Source of the DNA: a virus
IMG/VR virus record: IMGVR_UViG_3300025585_000057
Location: 1 to 51,459 of that record
Length of the DNA: 51,459 bases
Direction: 5' to 3' (one strand)
A program made the translations under genes and the position numbers. A model generated the notes under the pieces. The model saw only the letters and a program-made list of their open reading frames with translations, was not told the DNA's origin and did no database searches. Below, piece by piece: positions 15,140 to 22,351 of the stretch (position 1 is its first letter; the number at the start of each line of letters is the position of its first letter).

Positions 15140-17119
15140 ATGAATAAAATTAACTGGGGAGCTACCGCCGACGAGTGGATGCTCTTCGATTTCGTATTGG
15201 AGTTGACGAGTGACCTGTTACCGGTGGTTAGTAACCCGCACGCAGAGATATCGCCGAATAGCAAGATGCAGAGGCTCGGGAAAACCCCGAGCTTTTACAA
15301 CCGGAATCGGCAGGTTGTCGGTTTTCCGGATTGGACATCGCATCACGCTACCGCTCAGGATATCGAGCGGTGGTCCGCCGAACCCGACAACGGTATTTGC
15401 CTCAGAGCTCGGGATGCCCGTGCTGCGGATATCGATATAACCGATCAACCTACGGCGGATCGGGTAGTCGCCCGCATTGACGATATAGTAGGATTCAAAC
15501 TGCCGAGGCGGTTTCGCAGTAATTCATCGAAAACCCTATTGTCATTCAGGATCTCGGATTACGCTGGAGTGTTGTTAAAACGTGTCATTCGTTGTGAGCA
15601 CGGGATAATCGAATTCCTCGGGGATAGGCAGCAGTTCATCGTCGCGGGACATCACGAGTCGGGTGTCAGGTACGAATGGGCTGAACTCGGCAACGGCATC
15701 CCAGAGATTTCGTTGGAAACTTTCGAGCGCATGTTCGCCACGTTGCAGGCAGAGTTCGGTATCGAGAAACCTCGCATCGGTAAAGAGCGCAAAGCTCCGA
15801 TCCTGATTGACTCTGAGGAGCCCGTGCTGGCAGCGTTATCCGAGAAGGGCATGGTTCTATCGAGCGAGCCTGATGGACGGGTGCACATAGTCTGCCCGTT
15901 TGAGCACGAACACACTACCGAATCAGTGGAGTCGGCCACGACATACTGGCCCGCACACACTGGCGGGTACGCCAACCCGGCAATAAAATGCCTACACGCG
16001 CATTGTGAGGCTCGGACGTTCGACGAGTATTCTGAGGCGTTAGGTATCTCGCCAGCGGACGATTTCGAGGACATATCCGACACGCCCCTGCGGCACAAAG
16101 ATGTTCTCGACGTTTACAAAGCACCTGAGCCCGAGCGGTTCGCGATCGTTAATTCTGTCGCATATTCCGAGATTCCGACGAACGATAATCACTATTGTCA
16201 AGGGGTCCTACCTCGGGACTCAATAGGTGTCTTATGGGGGGCATCCGCTGCTGGCAAGAGCTTCGTCACGTTCGATCTGATGGCGTCTATCGCACGTGGC
16301 CTCGAATGGAACGGGTGTCCTACAAATAGGACCAGAGTATTATATGTGTGCGCCGAGGGGCAGATAGGTTTCCGTAATCGTATCCGTGCGTATCTGATAG
16401 CTCGGGGAATCGACGCCCTCGACATTGATGTCATGGCCGGGGGGCCGGATCTGCTCACGAAGGGCGACATCCGCGCCTTCCTCGAAATGATACAGTCTAC
16501 CGGCTACCGCTACGGAGTCATAGTTATCGACACCTATGCCAATTGCATGTCCGGGGACGAGAACTCCGGCAAAGACGTAGGCGTTGCCGTCATGAGTTGC
16601 AAGCTGATCAATCGGGTGCTCGGTTCTACCGTGTTGCTGATCCACCACAGCCCCAAAGCCGGGGGTGGCGCTCGTGGGCATTCTGCCTTGAAAGCCGCCT
16701 GTGACTTCGAGCTCGGGGTTGAACGTGATGGCGACCTGCGGATGATACGAGTCACGAAAATGAAAGACGGGTTTGATGAGTTGTCATTCGGGTTCCAGTT
16801 GAAGGAAGTCGAAATACGTCAGCGGGACAACGGCTCTCCGGTTACGAGTTGTGTCGTCGAATACGTCGATGCGGTAATACTGAAAACCGAGAACAAGCGC
16901 GGCAGTACGCCAAGCCTGGGCACGAACGAGACGGTAGTACACAGTCTGATCCAGGATCTATTCGAGACGGATCAGTTGTGGCCGGATCGTGATTATGTAG
17001 TACAGGAAGTGAAACGGGTCTATAACCTGAAGGTTTCGAACATAAAACGGGCTATAGATAATTTGGTAGATAAACAGAGGGTTATAGACAACGATGGGAT
17101 TCTTTCAATCAATTGTTGA
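15140..17119 (+). CDS. Primase-polymerase / RecA-like helicase fusion
   Basis: 659 residues. The N-terminal 200 residues match an archaeo-eukaryotic-type prim-pol domain (NSKMQRLGKTPSFYN, HHATAQDIERW, NGICLRARDARAADIDI with the metal-binding D-x-D, and FLGDRQQFIVAGHHESG). A middle Cys/His region (CPFEHEH...CLHAHCE, about 250-295) could be a zinc site. The C-terminal half is a RepA/DnaB-like ATPase: Walker A GASAAGKS (about 369-376), Walker B GVIVIDTYAN (about 456-465) and LLIHHSPKAGGGARGHSALK (about 500). It should prime and unwind at the fork, partnering the family A polymerase coded on the opposite strand. A short winged-helix-like tail (550-659) ends the protein. Confidence 0.9.
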   Translation: MNKINWGATADEWMLFDFVLELTSDLLPVVSNPHAEISPNSKMQRLGKTPSFYNRNRQVVGFPDWTSHHATAQDIERWSAEPDNGICLRARDARAADIDITDQPTADRVVARIDDIVGFKLPRRFRSNSSKTLLSFRISDYAGVLLKRVIRCEHGIIEFLGDRQQFIVAGHHESGVRYEWAELGNGIPEISLETFERMFATLQAEFGIEKPRIGKERKAPILIDSEEPVLAALSEKGMVLSSEPDGRVHIVCPFEHEHTTESVESATTYWPAHTGGYANPAIKCLHAHCEARTFDEYSEALGISPADDFEDISDTPLRHKDVLDVYKAPEPERFAIVNSVAYSEIPTNDNHYCQGVLPRDSIGVLWGASAAGKSFVTFDLMASIARGLEWNGCPTNRTRVLYVCAEGQIGFRNRIRAYLIARGIDALDIDVMAGGPDLLTKGDIRAFLEMIQSTGYRYGVIVIDTYANCMSGDENSGKDVGVAVMSCKLINRVLGSTVLLIHHSPKAGGGARGHSALKAACDFELGVERDGDLRMIRVTKMKDGFDELSFGFQLKEVEIRQRDNGSPVTSCVVEYVDAVILKTENKRGSTPSLGTNETVVHSLIQDLFETDQLWPDRDYVVQEVKRVYNLKVSNIKRAIDNLVDKQRVIDNDGILSINC

Positions 17120-17144
17120 CAGAAAACCGTTCGCTATGGCACAC
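17116..17144 (+). promoter_or_regulatory. Possible promoter after the primase gene
   Basis: TTGACA overlaps the primase stop codon; 17 to 18 bases later GCACAC or CACACT is only a weak -10. TTCGCT, the half-site core of the early operator, lies in the spacer. Could feed the small genes at 17165-18694. Confidence 0.35.
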
Positions 17145-17164
17145 TACGCACTGAGAGGTTAAGA

Positions 17165-17473
17165 ATGGAAACAGCAAGGGAAATTTTGAAGGCGGTAATC
17201 GAGCACAAGTTGGCACACAAAGGCCAACCACCGATCGCGTTGGAGTTGAATCACCAACATGTGTTGGATGTGCTGTCTGATGAGCACTACTGCATGAATG
17301 TGGAACTCAACAGCGATGGCAAGATCGAGGCTATGTGGGAAATTCCTGTGATACGCAGATACGATTGTTCTGAGGCCGCGCTGCACGATATAAACGGGAC
17401 CCGTCACATCATCCAGCCGTTGGCAGCCCCTGACCTCTCAATACCGATAGACCATTTTAGTAAAGGAGAATGA
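17165..17473 (+). CDS. Hypothetical early protein
   Basis: 102 residues, GAGAGG before the start. Mixed helix and strand (AREILKAVIEHKLAHKGQPPIALELNHQHVLDVLSDEHY, VELNSDGKIEAMWEIPVI). No motif recognised. First of four closely packed genes ending with the endolysin. Confidence 0.6.
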   Translation: METAREILKAVIEHKLAHKGQPPIALELNHQHVLDVLSDEHYCMNVELNSDGKIEAMWEIPVIRRYDCSEAALHDINGTRHIIQPLAAPDLSIPIDHFSKGE

Positions 17474-17476
17474 AGA

Positions 17477-17932
17477 ATGAATCTTTTTGAACCACAAACA
17501 TATACAACCGAGGAGGCAATACGCTCCTCAACCATTTACAACGCGGAAGGCAGTACCAAATGCTTCCACGGGCAGGAGGTATACGGTTTCGTAGGACACT
17601 TCGCGTATGCCGTGGGGTATAACGACGACGGGACCCTATCCGCCGGACCCCGAATAGCCTGCCCCTATTTTGAAGCTGTGTGGTGTTCCCCGCATGTTGG
17701 GACCTTGGACACCGCATTTATACAACCTGGCGAGTTCGCAGCTCCTTATTTTATTCTGTATGACTATTGCACGAATGACGTCGTTGGACGTTTCCTTTTC
17801 GATGAGCAGTATGGCTGGTGCCTGTCAGTGCGTAACGAGTTCGTTGATAAATTCGACTCCATACCCACTACTCTGTGGCCCGACGCACCCGCGCCTAGCC
17901 CCTGGCGTATCCTCCGGGAGTTGTTCAAATGA
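17477..17932 (+). CDS. Hypothetical early protein, aromatic- and Cys-rich
   Basis: 151 residues, strong AAAGGAG. Contains KCFHGQEVYGFVGHFAYAVGY, ACPYFEAVWCSPHVG and YGWCLSVRNEFVDKF; five scattered Cys do not form a clear CxxC finger. Beta-rich appearance. Overlaps the next gene by ATGA. Function unknown. Confidence 0.6.
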   Translation: MNLFEPQTYTTEEAIRSSTIYNAEGSTKCFHGQEVYGFVGHFAYAVGYNDDGTLSAGPRIACPYFEAVWCSPHVGTLDTAFIQPGEFAAPYFILYDYCTNDVVGRFLFDEQYGWCLSVRNEFVDKFDSIPTTLWPDAPAPSPWRILRELFK

Positions 17933-18276
17933 AGCCCGAGGATTTGAGGGAGGGGGTAGTACCCCCGAATGGTGTTTTACTTCAACCACCGGTCAGCATG
18001 TTGATACGGGAAACACCCCCGATCGTCTCCGAGGATTGGGCGTTCTACCGTATCAAGGCGAATCGAGAGGGCACCGTGGTGTCCCTGAAACTCGTGGCCC
18101 TGGAGCCCGTAGTGTTCAAGGCAAACTATCGGTTATACTACAATATGCCTGAGCGTAGGTTTATCCTAAGCTCCGACTACCTCAAGTTGCTGAAACATGG
18201 TAGGGAGAAATTGGCTTCATGCATAGAGGCATGCTACTTCGAACAACTAATAGGAGAACAGAATGTTAGTAAGTAG
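17929..18276 (+). CDS. Hypothetical early protein
   Basis: 115 residues, start coupled to the previous stop (ATGA). Pro-rich N-terminus (VVPPNGVLLQPPVSM), then a beta-rich central part (DWAFYRIKANREGTVVSLKLVALEPVVFKANYRLYYN) and a helical end. Overlaps the endolysin start by 14 bases. No family recognised. Confidence 0.6.
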   Translation: MKPEDLREGVVPPNGVLLQPPVSMLIRETPPIVSEDWAFYRIKANREGTVVSLKLVALEPVVFKANYRLYYNMPERRFILSSDYLKLLKHGREKLASCIEACYFEQLIGEQNVSK

Positions 18277-18694
18277 AAGAATCACAGATTTGGAACCCAA
18301 AACTCGCGCTTTGTGTGAGGCGTTTCTACTCGCCTGCAAGGCGCACAATATCGAGATCCTAGTCACCTGCACCTTGCGTGACAACGAAGCCCAGGCCGAG
18401 TTATATGCCCAGGGCAGAACGAAACCTGGGAAAATTGTCACCCACGTGCAACCTGGTAATTCAGCGCACAACCACGGTAGAGCATTCGATATCGTACCTC
18501 TCAGACAGGGCAAGGCGGTCTGGGGTACTACCGGTGAGGATGCCGTGTTGTGGGAGCGTATAGGGGCTCTGGGCGAGGCCCAAGGGCTTACTTGGGGCGG
18601 TAGGTGGCACATGGCAGATTTCGTGCACTTCCAATACGATGCCCCGAAGACGAAGCTTGAGGACATTGACATGTTTAAGGAGCAGGCGTTATGA
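18263..18694 (+). CDS. Endolysin, M15 (VanY/CwlK-type) peptidase
   Basis: 143 residues, a single catalytic domain. The zinc-site motif S-x-H-x-x-G-x-A-x-D is present as SAHNHGRAFD (about 68-77), and the third ligand region is WHMADFVHFQY (about 114-124). This is the L-alanyl-D-glutamate or D,D-carboxypeptidase fold used by many phage endolysins, with the usual length. No signal peptide, so it needs a holin. It lies 12 kb from the spanins and the holin candidate, inside an early-type operon and directly before a terminator. TAGGAG precedes the start. Confidence 0.88.
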   Translation: MLVSRRITDLEPKTRALCEAFLLACKAHNIEILVTCTLRDNEAQAELYAQGRTKPGKIVTHVQPGNSAHNHGRAFDIVPLRQGKAVWGTTGEDAVLWERIGALGEAQGLTWGGRWHMADFVHFQYDAPKTKLEDIDMFKEQAL

Positions 18695-18725
18695 AATTGA
18701 TTGCTATGTGAATAACGGTAACGAC

Positions 18726-18752
18726 ACCCCGGAGAGACGGGGGTTTTTTTTT
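18726..18752 (+). terminator. Rho-independent terminator after the endolysin gene
   Basis: CCCCG / CGGGG stem with a GAGAGA loop (18727-18742) followed by an uninterrupted run of nine T. It ends the early plus-strand operon; a new promoter begins 12 bases further on. Confidence 0.85.
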
Positions 18753-18759
18753 GCATCGG

Positions 18760-18793
18760 ATACTTGACATACGAAATATAAGTCAAGTATACT
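18760..18793 (+). promoter_or_regulatory. Sigma70 promoter wrapped in a perfect inverted-repeat operator
   Basis: TTGACA (18764-18769), an 18-base spacer, and TATACT (18788-18793) form a strong promoter. ATACTTGAC (18760-18768) and GTCAAGTAT (18782-18790) are perfect 9-base inverted repeats that overlap the -35 and the -10. A dimeric repressor bound here would shut the promoter. Confidence 0.75.
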
Positions 18794-18855
18794 TATCTCA
18801 AGTTGGTAATAATACTAACTACGACACCGACGGTAATCGGTAATTGGAGACTGAA

Positions 18856-19131
18856 ATGAACAAGATCGAACAATTAGCAATTGAAGCAAGTGACATCTGC
18901 ATGTATGACGAGGATGGATACCTAGAAAACCCAGGAGAGGTACAGAATATCGTATACGAGCGGGTGTGTGAGGTGTTCGCAGATAGACTACCACCCGATA
19001 ATCTGCTGGAGAGACACAGTACTGATTTCGAGGAGGATGCCATCGGTGAATGGGGAGATCGTTTGAATCGTGCCGCTAGAACGATGCAGACAATCTACAA
19101 TCGCTCTCTTGATATAGCCGAGGGTGTGTAA
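18856..19131 (+). CDS. Hypothetical acidic early protein
   Basis: 91 residues from ATG 18856 with GGAGA five bases upstream (an in-frame TTG at 18844 is less likely). Acidic and helical: DICMYDEDGYLENPGEVQNIVYERVCEVFADRLPPDNLLERH, FEEDAIGEWGDRLNRAARTMQTIYN. No motif recognised. It is the first gene of the strong regulated promoter at 18764, so possibly an inhibitor or host-directed protein; that is inference from context only. Confidence 0.6.
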   Translation: MNKIEQLAIEASDICMYDEDGYLENPGEVQNIVYERVCEVFADRLPPDNLLERHSTDFEEDAIGEWGDRLNRAARTMQTIYNRSLDIAEGV

Positions 19132-19134
19132 CCA

Positions 19135-19177
19135 AACCGGTAGATTTTCGGGGTATTTGAGGAAAAATCTACCGGTT
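19135..19177 (+). promoter_or_regulatory. Long perfect hairpin between two small genes
   Basis: AACCGGTAGATTTT (19135-19148) and AAAATCTACCGGTT (19164-19177) pair perfectly over 14 bases around a 15-base loop. No T run follows, so it is not a typical terminator; it ends 8 bases before the ribosome site of the next gene. Candidate attenuator, mRNA-stabilising hairpin or repressor site. Confidence 0.55.
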
Positions 19178-19194
19178 ATTATTAGGAGACTGGA

Positions 19195-19461
19195 ATGTAT
19201 AAATACTTAATAGTTACCGAACTTGGTACGGTAAAGGGGCAAGGGATGACGGTTCAAGAGGCCCTATTCACCGCTATCGAGGTAAAGATAGGGTTCGATG
19301 TTATTCATGGCGTGCATCAATGTTATTTCAATCGTCAATTAGACACCTTAGTTCTTGCGGGGGACCTCCCCCCGGGCGACATCTACCGAGTGGTACGCAT
19401 CCGGTTGTTGCAAATACTAGAGAGGGATTTCAGAATGTATCTATTTATAAGACATGACTAG
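19195..19461 (+). CDS. Hypothetical small protein
   Basis: 88 residues, TTAGGAG site before the start. N-terminus MYKYLIVTELGTVKGQGMTVQEAL resembles small alpha/beta proteins; ends RMYLFIRHD. No motif recognised. Its last 8 bases overlap the start of a small HTH gene. Confidence 0.55.
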   Translation: MYKYLIVTELGTVKGQGMTVQEALFTAIEVKIGFDVIHGVHQCYFNRQLDTLVLAGDLPPGDIYRVVRIRLLQILERDFRMYLFIRHD

Positions 19462-19612
19462 ACCAAGGGCGTTTAAAACGCAAGAAGCGCTTGATGATAT
19501 CGAGCGCGGTATGACCCAGTATGCCGCTGCCAAAAAGCACGGCGTTAACCAATCAGTATTAAGCCGAATTAGGAGAAGAGAAAATGAGAAACGCAGGATT
19601 GAAAACCACTAA
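19454..19612 (+). CDS. 52-residue homeodomain-like HTH protein
   Basis: A short frame overlapping both neighbours (8 and 29 bases). Translation shows two helices and a turn of the Psq/transposase-type HTH: FKTQEALDDIERGMTQY, AAAKKHGVNQSVLSRIRRR, then a basic tail. The A-x-x-x-G-V-x-x-S-x-L-S-R-I pattern is that of a recognition helix. It could be the operator-binding protein for the 18764 promoter. The start lacks a strong ribosome site but can be coupled to the previous gene. Confidence 0.6.
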   Translation: MTRPRAFKTQEALDDIERGMTQYAAAKKHGVNQSVLSRIRRRENEKRRIENH

Positions 19613-20036
19613 AGACGCTATCGTCGCCCTTAACGCAGGTAGGGTGTTCTATTACAAAGGGTACAGATTATACAAATCTGACGGGTATTTGTTTAACGGT
19701 AAATCACCCTACCGCCGTGAGCGTATGGGGTTCTTAGGGGCCCCGGAGCTTGTACGAGGCATCACTAAAGGGGTGTGGAACCACGTAGACCTCTGGACGG
19801 AGGAGCTCCCCTGGTTCGAGGGGGTCGCATTTACGCAAGGTATTTTATGTTGGGCAAGGTACGAGATCGACAGCATCCCGAAGTTGGTGAATATAACGTC
19901 GTATATCGAGGACAGCGGGTTCCCCTTCCGTACTGTTATCGGGCAGGATACTCTGCTATTCAAATACGCCGTGCCTGCTACTAAAGAGGAAGTTCTCCGC
20001 CACGTATTCGGGTGCCGCGCGGGGGACACCGTGTAG
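19584..20036 (+). CDS. Hypothetical protein
   Basis: 150 residues, AGGAGAAGAG before the start. Opens with a region (KTTKDAIVALNAGRVFYYKGYRLYKSDGYLFNG) resembling small phage proteins that handle nucleotides or bind RNA, but no catalytic motif is visible. Last plus-strand gene before the large non-coding region. Confidence 0.6.
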   Translation: MRNAGLKTTKDAIVALNAGRVFYYKGYRLYKSDGYLFNGKSPYRRERMGFLGAPELVRGITKGVWNHVDLWTEELPWFEGVAFTQGILCWARYEIDSIPKLVNITSYIEDSGFPFRTVIGQDTLLFKYAVPATKEEVLRHVFGCRAGDTV

Positions 20037-20047
20037 ACCCCCAGGAG

Positions 20048-20338
20048 TCAATAATCAATACCGGCCCAGCGCACCGCTGGGTCTTTGCTATACGGCCTCC
20101 GGAGCAGGTAATGTATCCTGTGCATACTGCCCCGGGGCAACACATACCCCACCGCAAACTGTTTTTCTACGTTATCTAACAACCAAACGGAATAACAACC
20201 GTCGATCGGTATGAGTTCTTTTGTGCCCTTCACGTAGATTTTGGCCTTCAATTTCTGCAGATCCAGCAGCAATCTCCCTACGTCCGAGTAGGTTTTCTCC
20301 CCCATATAGGGGTCGTCTATGTAGAATTTGGCGGCCAT
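20048..20338 (-). CDS. Hypothetical protein on the opposite strand
   Basis: 96 residues, convergent with the gene at 19584 and ending 11 bases after it. Sequence appears protein-like (FYIDDPYMGEKTYSDVGRLLLDLQKLKAKIYVKGTKELIPIDGCYSVWLLDN) but the start has no clear ribosome site and no promoter was recognised. It is the only minus-strand gene among plus-strand ones. Tentative. Confidence 0.45.
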   Translation of the reverse strand: MAAKFYIDDPYMGEKTYSDVGRLLLDLQKLKAKIYVKGTKELIPIDGCYSVWLLDNVEKQFAVGYVLPRGSMHRIHYLLRRPYSKDPAVRWAGIDY

Positions 20339-20644
20339 CTTGGGAGAATATCATAATATTTCTAGCCCCTCAAATCGGCAGTTTTGTAGGCGCGTTCCTT
20401 CCCTTTTTGTAGGATATTGGAGGGGTGTGCTCGTTATGTTAATTTAACCTTAATGGTGGGAAATGTGTAGGAAAACAGGAAAAGTGTTGCGGGAATGGTA
20501 CACTCTGATGAGCCCGCCGAGGGGGTATTCGTGAGGGGCGCTTCTGGGGGTGGATTTGGGGGCGGTTTTGCAGGCCACCTAATATATAGGAGTGCGCGGT
20601 ATGGGGTGTTCGAGGGGTGAATTGCTAATGAAATCATGGTGTTA

Positions 20645-20689
20645 GGGGGTGGTTGGGGGTTGGTGGTTGGTGGTTCGAGGGGGGCGGGG
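20645..20689 (+). other. Potential G-quadruplex tract
   Basis: G runs of 5, 5, 6 and 4 bases separated by loops of 5, about 19 and 1 bases, with several GG pairs in the long loop. It can form a two- or three-layer quadruplex in the plus strand. Sequence-based possibility only. Confidence 0.4.
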
Positions 20690-20900
20690 CGTCAGGATGC
20701 GCTATGCGCGCTTAAAAACTTGTGGGACATACGAAACCATTCGGAACGAAATAAAATCGATTCTAGGGGCCAAAGAATCGAAATTAGACCCCCTGGCGGG
20801 GCAGATTGAGAGTGCAAAAACGGGATCTGGTAGAAAAATGCTACCGAGTTGGGTAGGATCAGCTCACAGCTCATACCCAGCCCGGGGAGGGGATGAGGGG

Positions 20901-20928
20901 TAGGGGGGGTCCCCCTAGGGGGGCCCTA
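20901..20928. repeat. Overlapping palindromes of G and C runs
   Basis: TAGGGGG and CCCCCTA pair with a 3-base loop (20901-20917), and TAGGG and CCCTA pair immediately after (20916-20928), sharing the TA. Such structures can stall polymerases or bind replication proteins. Confidence 0.5.
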
Positions 20929-20979
20929 TCCCCCACCCTCACCCAACCGGGAAATTGAGGTTTTTTAGGAAAACCGAAA

Positions 20980-21035
20980 GAGCCGAGTGAGCCGAGGATT
21001 CATGCGGGTCTTCGGGCGTTTGGCTCACTCGGCTC
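20980..21035. repeat. 14-base perfect inverted repeat
   Basis: GAGCCGAGTGAGCC (20980-20993) and GGCTCACTCGGCTC (21022-21035) flank a 28-base GC-rich loop. The GAAAGAGCCG motif next to the left arm is found again at 21052. No T run follows, so a protein-binding cruciform is more likely than a terminator. Confidence 0.65.
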
Positions 21036-21151
21036 ACAGCTCGAAAAAAGCGAAAGAGCCGGGCTTTTTTGCCCCACAATCGGTGTCTCATTCCTGCAAC
21101 ACTATTGTGTAGGAAATGTCTGTTAAAGAATTAGTAAAGTGTCGGGGTCGC

Positions 21152-21337
21152 TTTACGTTTCAGGTGAGGTAGGTTTACGTTTAATGTGGGATATTTGAGC
21201 TTCAAGTGGGGGTCGCTTTACGTTTAATGTGGGGTATTTGAGCTTCAAGTGGGAGATGGGTACGTTTCAGGTGGGGTATTTACGCTTCAAGTGGGGCGGC
21301 CTTACGTTTAATGTGGGGTATTTGAGCTTCAGGTGGG
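21152..21337 (+). repeat. Nine iterons with two-helical-turn spacing
   Basis: Nine direct copies of TTTACGYTTMARGTGGG (variants with GAGC in place of ACGY) start near 21152, 21174, 21194, 21217, 21237, 21259, 21279, 21300 and 21321. Distances are 20 to 23 bases, mean about 21, so every copy faces the same side of the helix. All are in the same direction. An AT-rich stretch follows at about 21410-21495. This is the plan of an iteron-type replication origin; a late-promoter regulator array is the alternative. Confidence 0.7.
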
Positions 21338-21364
21338 AGGAACTGACTTTTCTGTCCGCTGGTA

Positions 21365-21393
21365 TTGACCTTTCCGTTCGCGTATGCGAATAT
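21365..21393 (+). promoter_or_regulatory. Possible promoter with a small palindrome
   Basis: TTGACC (21365-21370) and, after 17 bases, GAATAT (21388-21393) give a weak sigma70 match. TTCGC-GTAT-GCGAA (21377-21390) is an inverted repeat in the spacer and shares the TTCGC core with the early operator at 14765. Confidence 0.35.
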
Positions 21394-21404
21394 AACGGGA
21401 AATG

Positions 21405-21495
21405 GGTTTTTTAAACGGTGTGGGTATAGATTTCCGTTATAAGAAACCCGTTTTATATAACTTTTAGTTATAACTATGATAAGTGATTAATTTTA
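21405..21495. other. AT-rich stretch next to the iterons, candidate unwinding element
   Basis: About 90 bases of mostly A and T with TTATAAGAAACCCG, TTATATAAC and TTATAAC repeats, directly after the iteron array and before the gene at 21511. AT-rich DNA beside iterons is where iteron-type origins melt. Confidence 0.45.
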
Positions 21496-21510
21496 TAGGA
21501 GAAATGAGAG

Positions 21511-22314
21511 ATGGAACAGACACCGTGCGAGGAGTTGGGGTACAAGGTTGGTGACAAGTTTGAGGTGCTTACTGATAATCATGAGGTTTTTAAAGCGGGG
21601 GAGGTGGTGGAGTTGCATGTTGATGATGGATCGAATGTGCCATACTTCGTAAACGATACCAGCAGCGCAGGTATACAAGCTGTATTCTTAACCGATGTAC
21701 GGAAGATAGAACCTACCCCCGAGAAACAAACACCATGCGAGAGATTGGGGTACAAGGTTGGTGACAAGTTTGAGGTGCTTGGGTCGCTTGGGTCGCCGCT
21801 TATAAACGAAAGAACGGTATTTACGTTACGTGTTGATGATGGATCGGATTGTCCTCATTTTGAGGTAGGGCACCCCTGTATGGGCGTGCAGTGCATACAT
21901 TTAGATGACGTGCGGAAGATAGAACCGGCGGGATTCGCAGCCATACCCCCATCGGAATACTACGACGTGTATTTCCGTTGGAACGTGGATTCCGGGGTGT
22001 TGGTAGCGAAGCATGTAACGAAAGGCGATATCGGCAAGTACCCTAACGTGGATAGGACAGAACCCTCAACACCACGGCCCCCACAACGGAAGCACAGCCA
22101 CTATTTCAAGGATGTCCGGCACCTGGAAGAGATAGACGTGTACCGGGTATTGGAGTTATTTGAGGTGCGTGATAGTCGTGTGGCACATGCTGTAAAGAAG
22201 CTGCTGGTGTCAGGGGCCCGGGGAACGAAAGATCAGGAGCAGGACATCCAAGAGGCGCTGGACACGTTATTACGGCGTAAGGAGATGTTAGAGGAGGATG
22301 GGAGTCGGGGTTGA
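21511..22314 (+). CDS. Protein with duplicated module and DUF3310-like C-terminus
   Basis: 267 residues. Two copies of a roughly 70-residue module (1-67 and 72-140) begin CE-x-LGYKVGDKFEVL and end DVRKIEP, with a V-DDGS centre; small SH3-like barrels are likely. The two copies share a 36-base exact DNA repeat (21535-21570 and 21745-21780), so the duplication is recent or maintained by recombination. The last 65 residues (HYFKDVRHLEEIDVYRVLELF, AVKKLL, DIQEALDTLLRR) resemble DUF3310-type phage domains. TAGGAG lies nine bases before the start. First gene after the iterons. Function unknown. Confidence 0.7.
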   Translation: MEQTPCEELGYKVGDKFEVLTDNHEVFKAGEVVELHVDDGSNVPYFVNDTSSAGIQAVFLTDVRKIEPTPEKQTPCERLGYKVGDKFEVLGSLGSPLINERTVFTLRVDDGSDCPHFEVGHPCMGVQCIHLDDVRKIEPAGFAAIPPSEYYDVYFRWNVDSGVLVAKHVTKGDIGKYPNVDRTEPSTPRPPQRKHSHYFKDVRHLEEIDVYRVLELFEVRDSRVAHAVKKLLVSGARGTKDQEQDIQEALDTLLRRKEMLEEDGSRG

Positions 22315-22322
22315 AAACACCA

Positions 22323-22351
22323 TTGACCTCATAACGTTACTGTAGTAGTCT
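22323..22351 (+). promoter_or_regulatory. Possible promoter just before the small terminase gene
   Basis: TTGACC (22323-22328), 17 bases, then TAGTCT (22346-22351). The -10 match is weak. If used, transcription would begin only a few bases before the ATG, giving a nearly leaderless message, in line with the absence of a ribosome site. Confidence 0.35.

Larger units (their letters stand above)
20339..21151. other. Gene-poor, G-rich and hairpin-rich region
   Basis: About 800 bases without a convincing gene. The plus strand is strongly G-rich between 20510 and 20935. A frame at 20649-20903 lacks protein-like composition. The region holds a possible G-quadruplex, palindromes made of G and C runs, a 14-base inverted repeat and three copies of a short TGTAGGA element (20406, 20466, 21110). 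It is followed by iterons. Probably regulatory or replicative rather than coding. Confidence 0.6.

Noticed and set aside
20649-20903. 84-codon frame in the G-rich region
   Set aside because: Trp/Gly/Arg-rich start from G runs, no ribosome site, no motif; more likely non-coding DNA.
21152-21337. Regular repeats near the terminase, considered as a CRISPR array
   Set aside because: Repeat and spacing are almost equal in length, with only 3-6 bases between copies, and no cas gene; iterons fit better.
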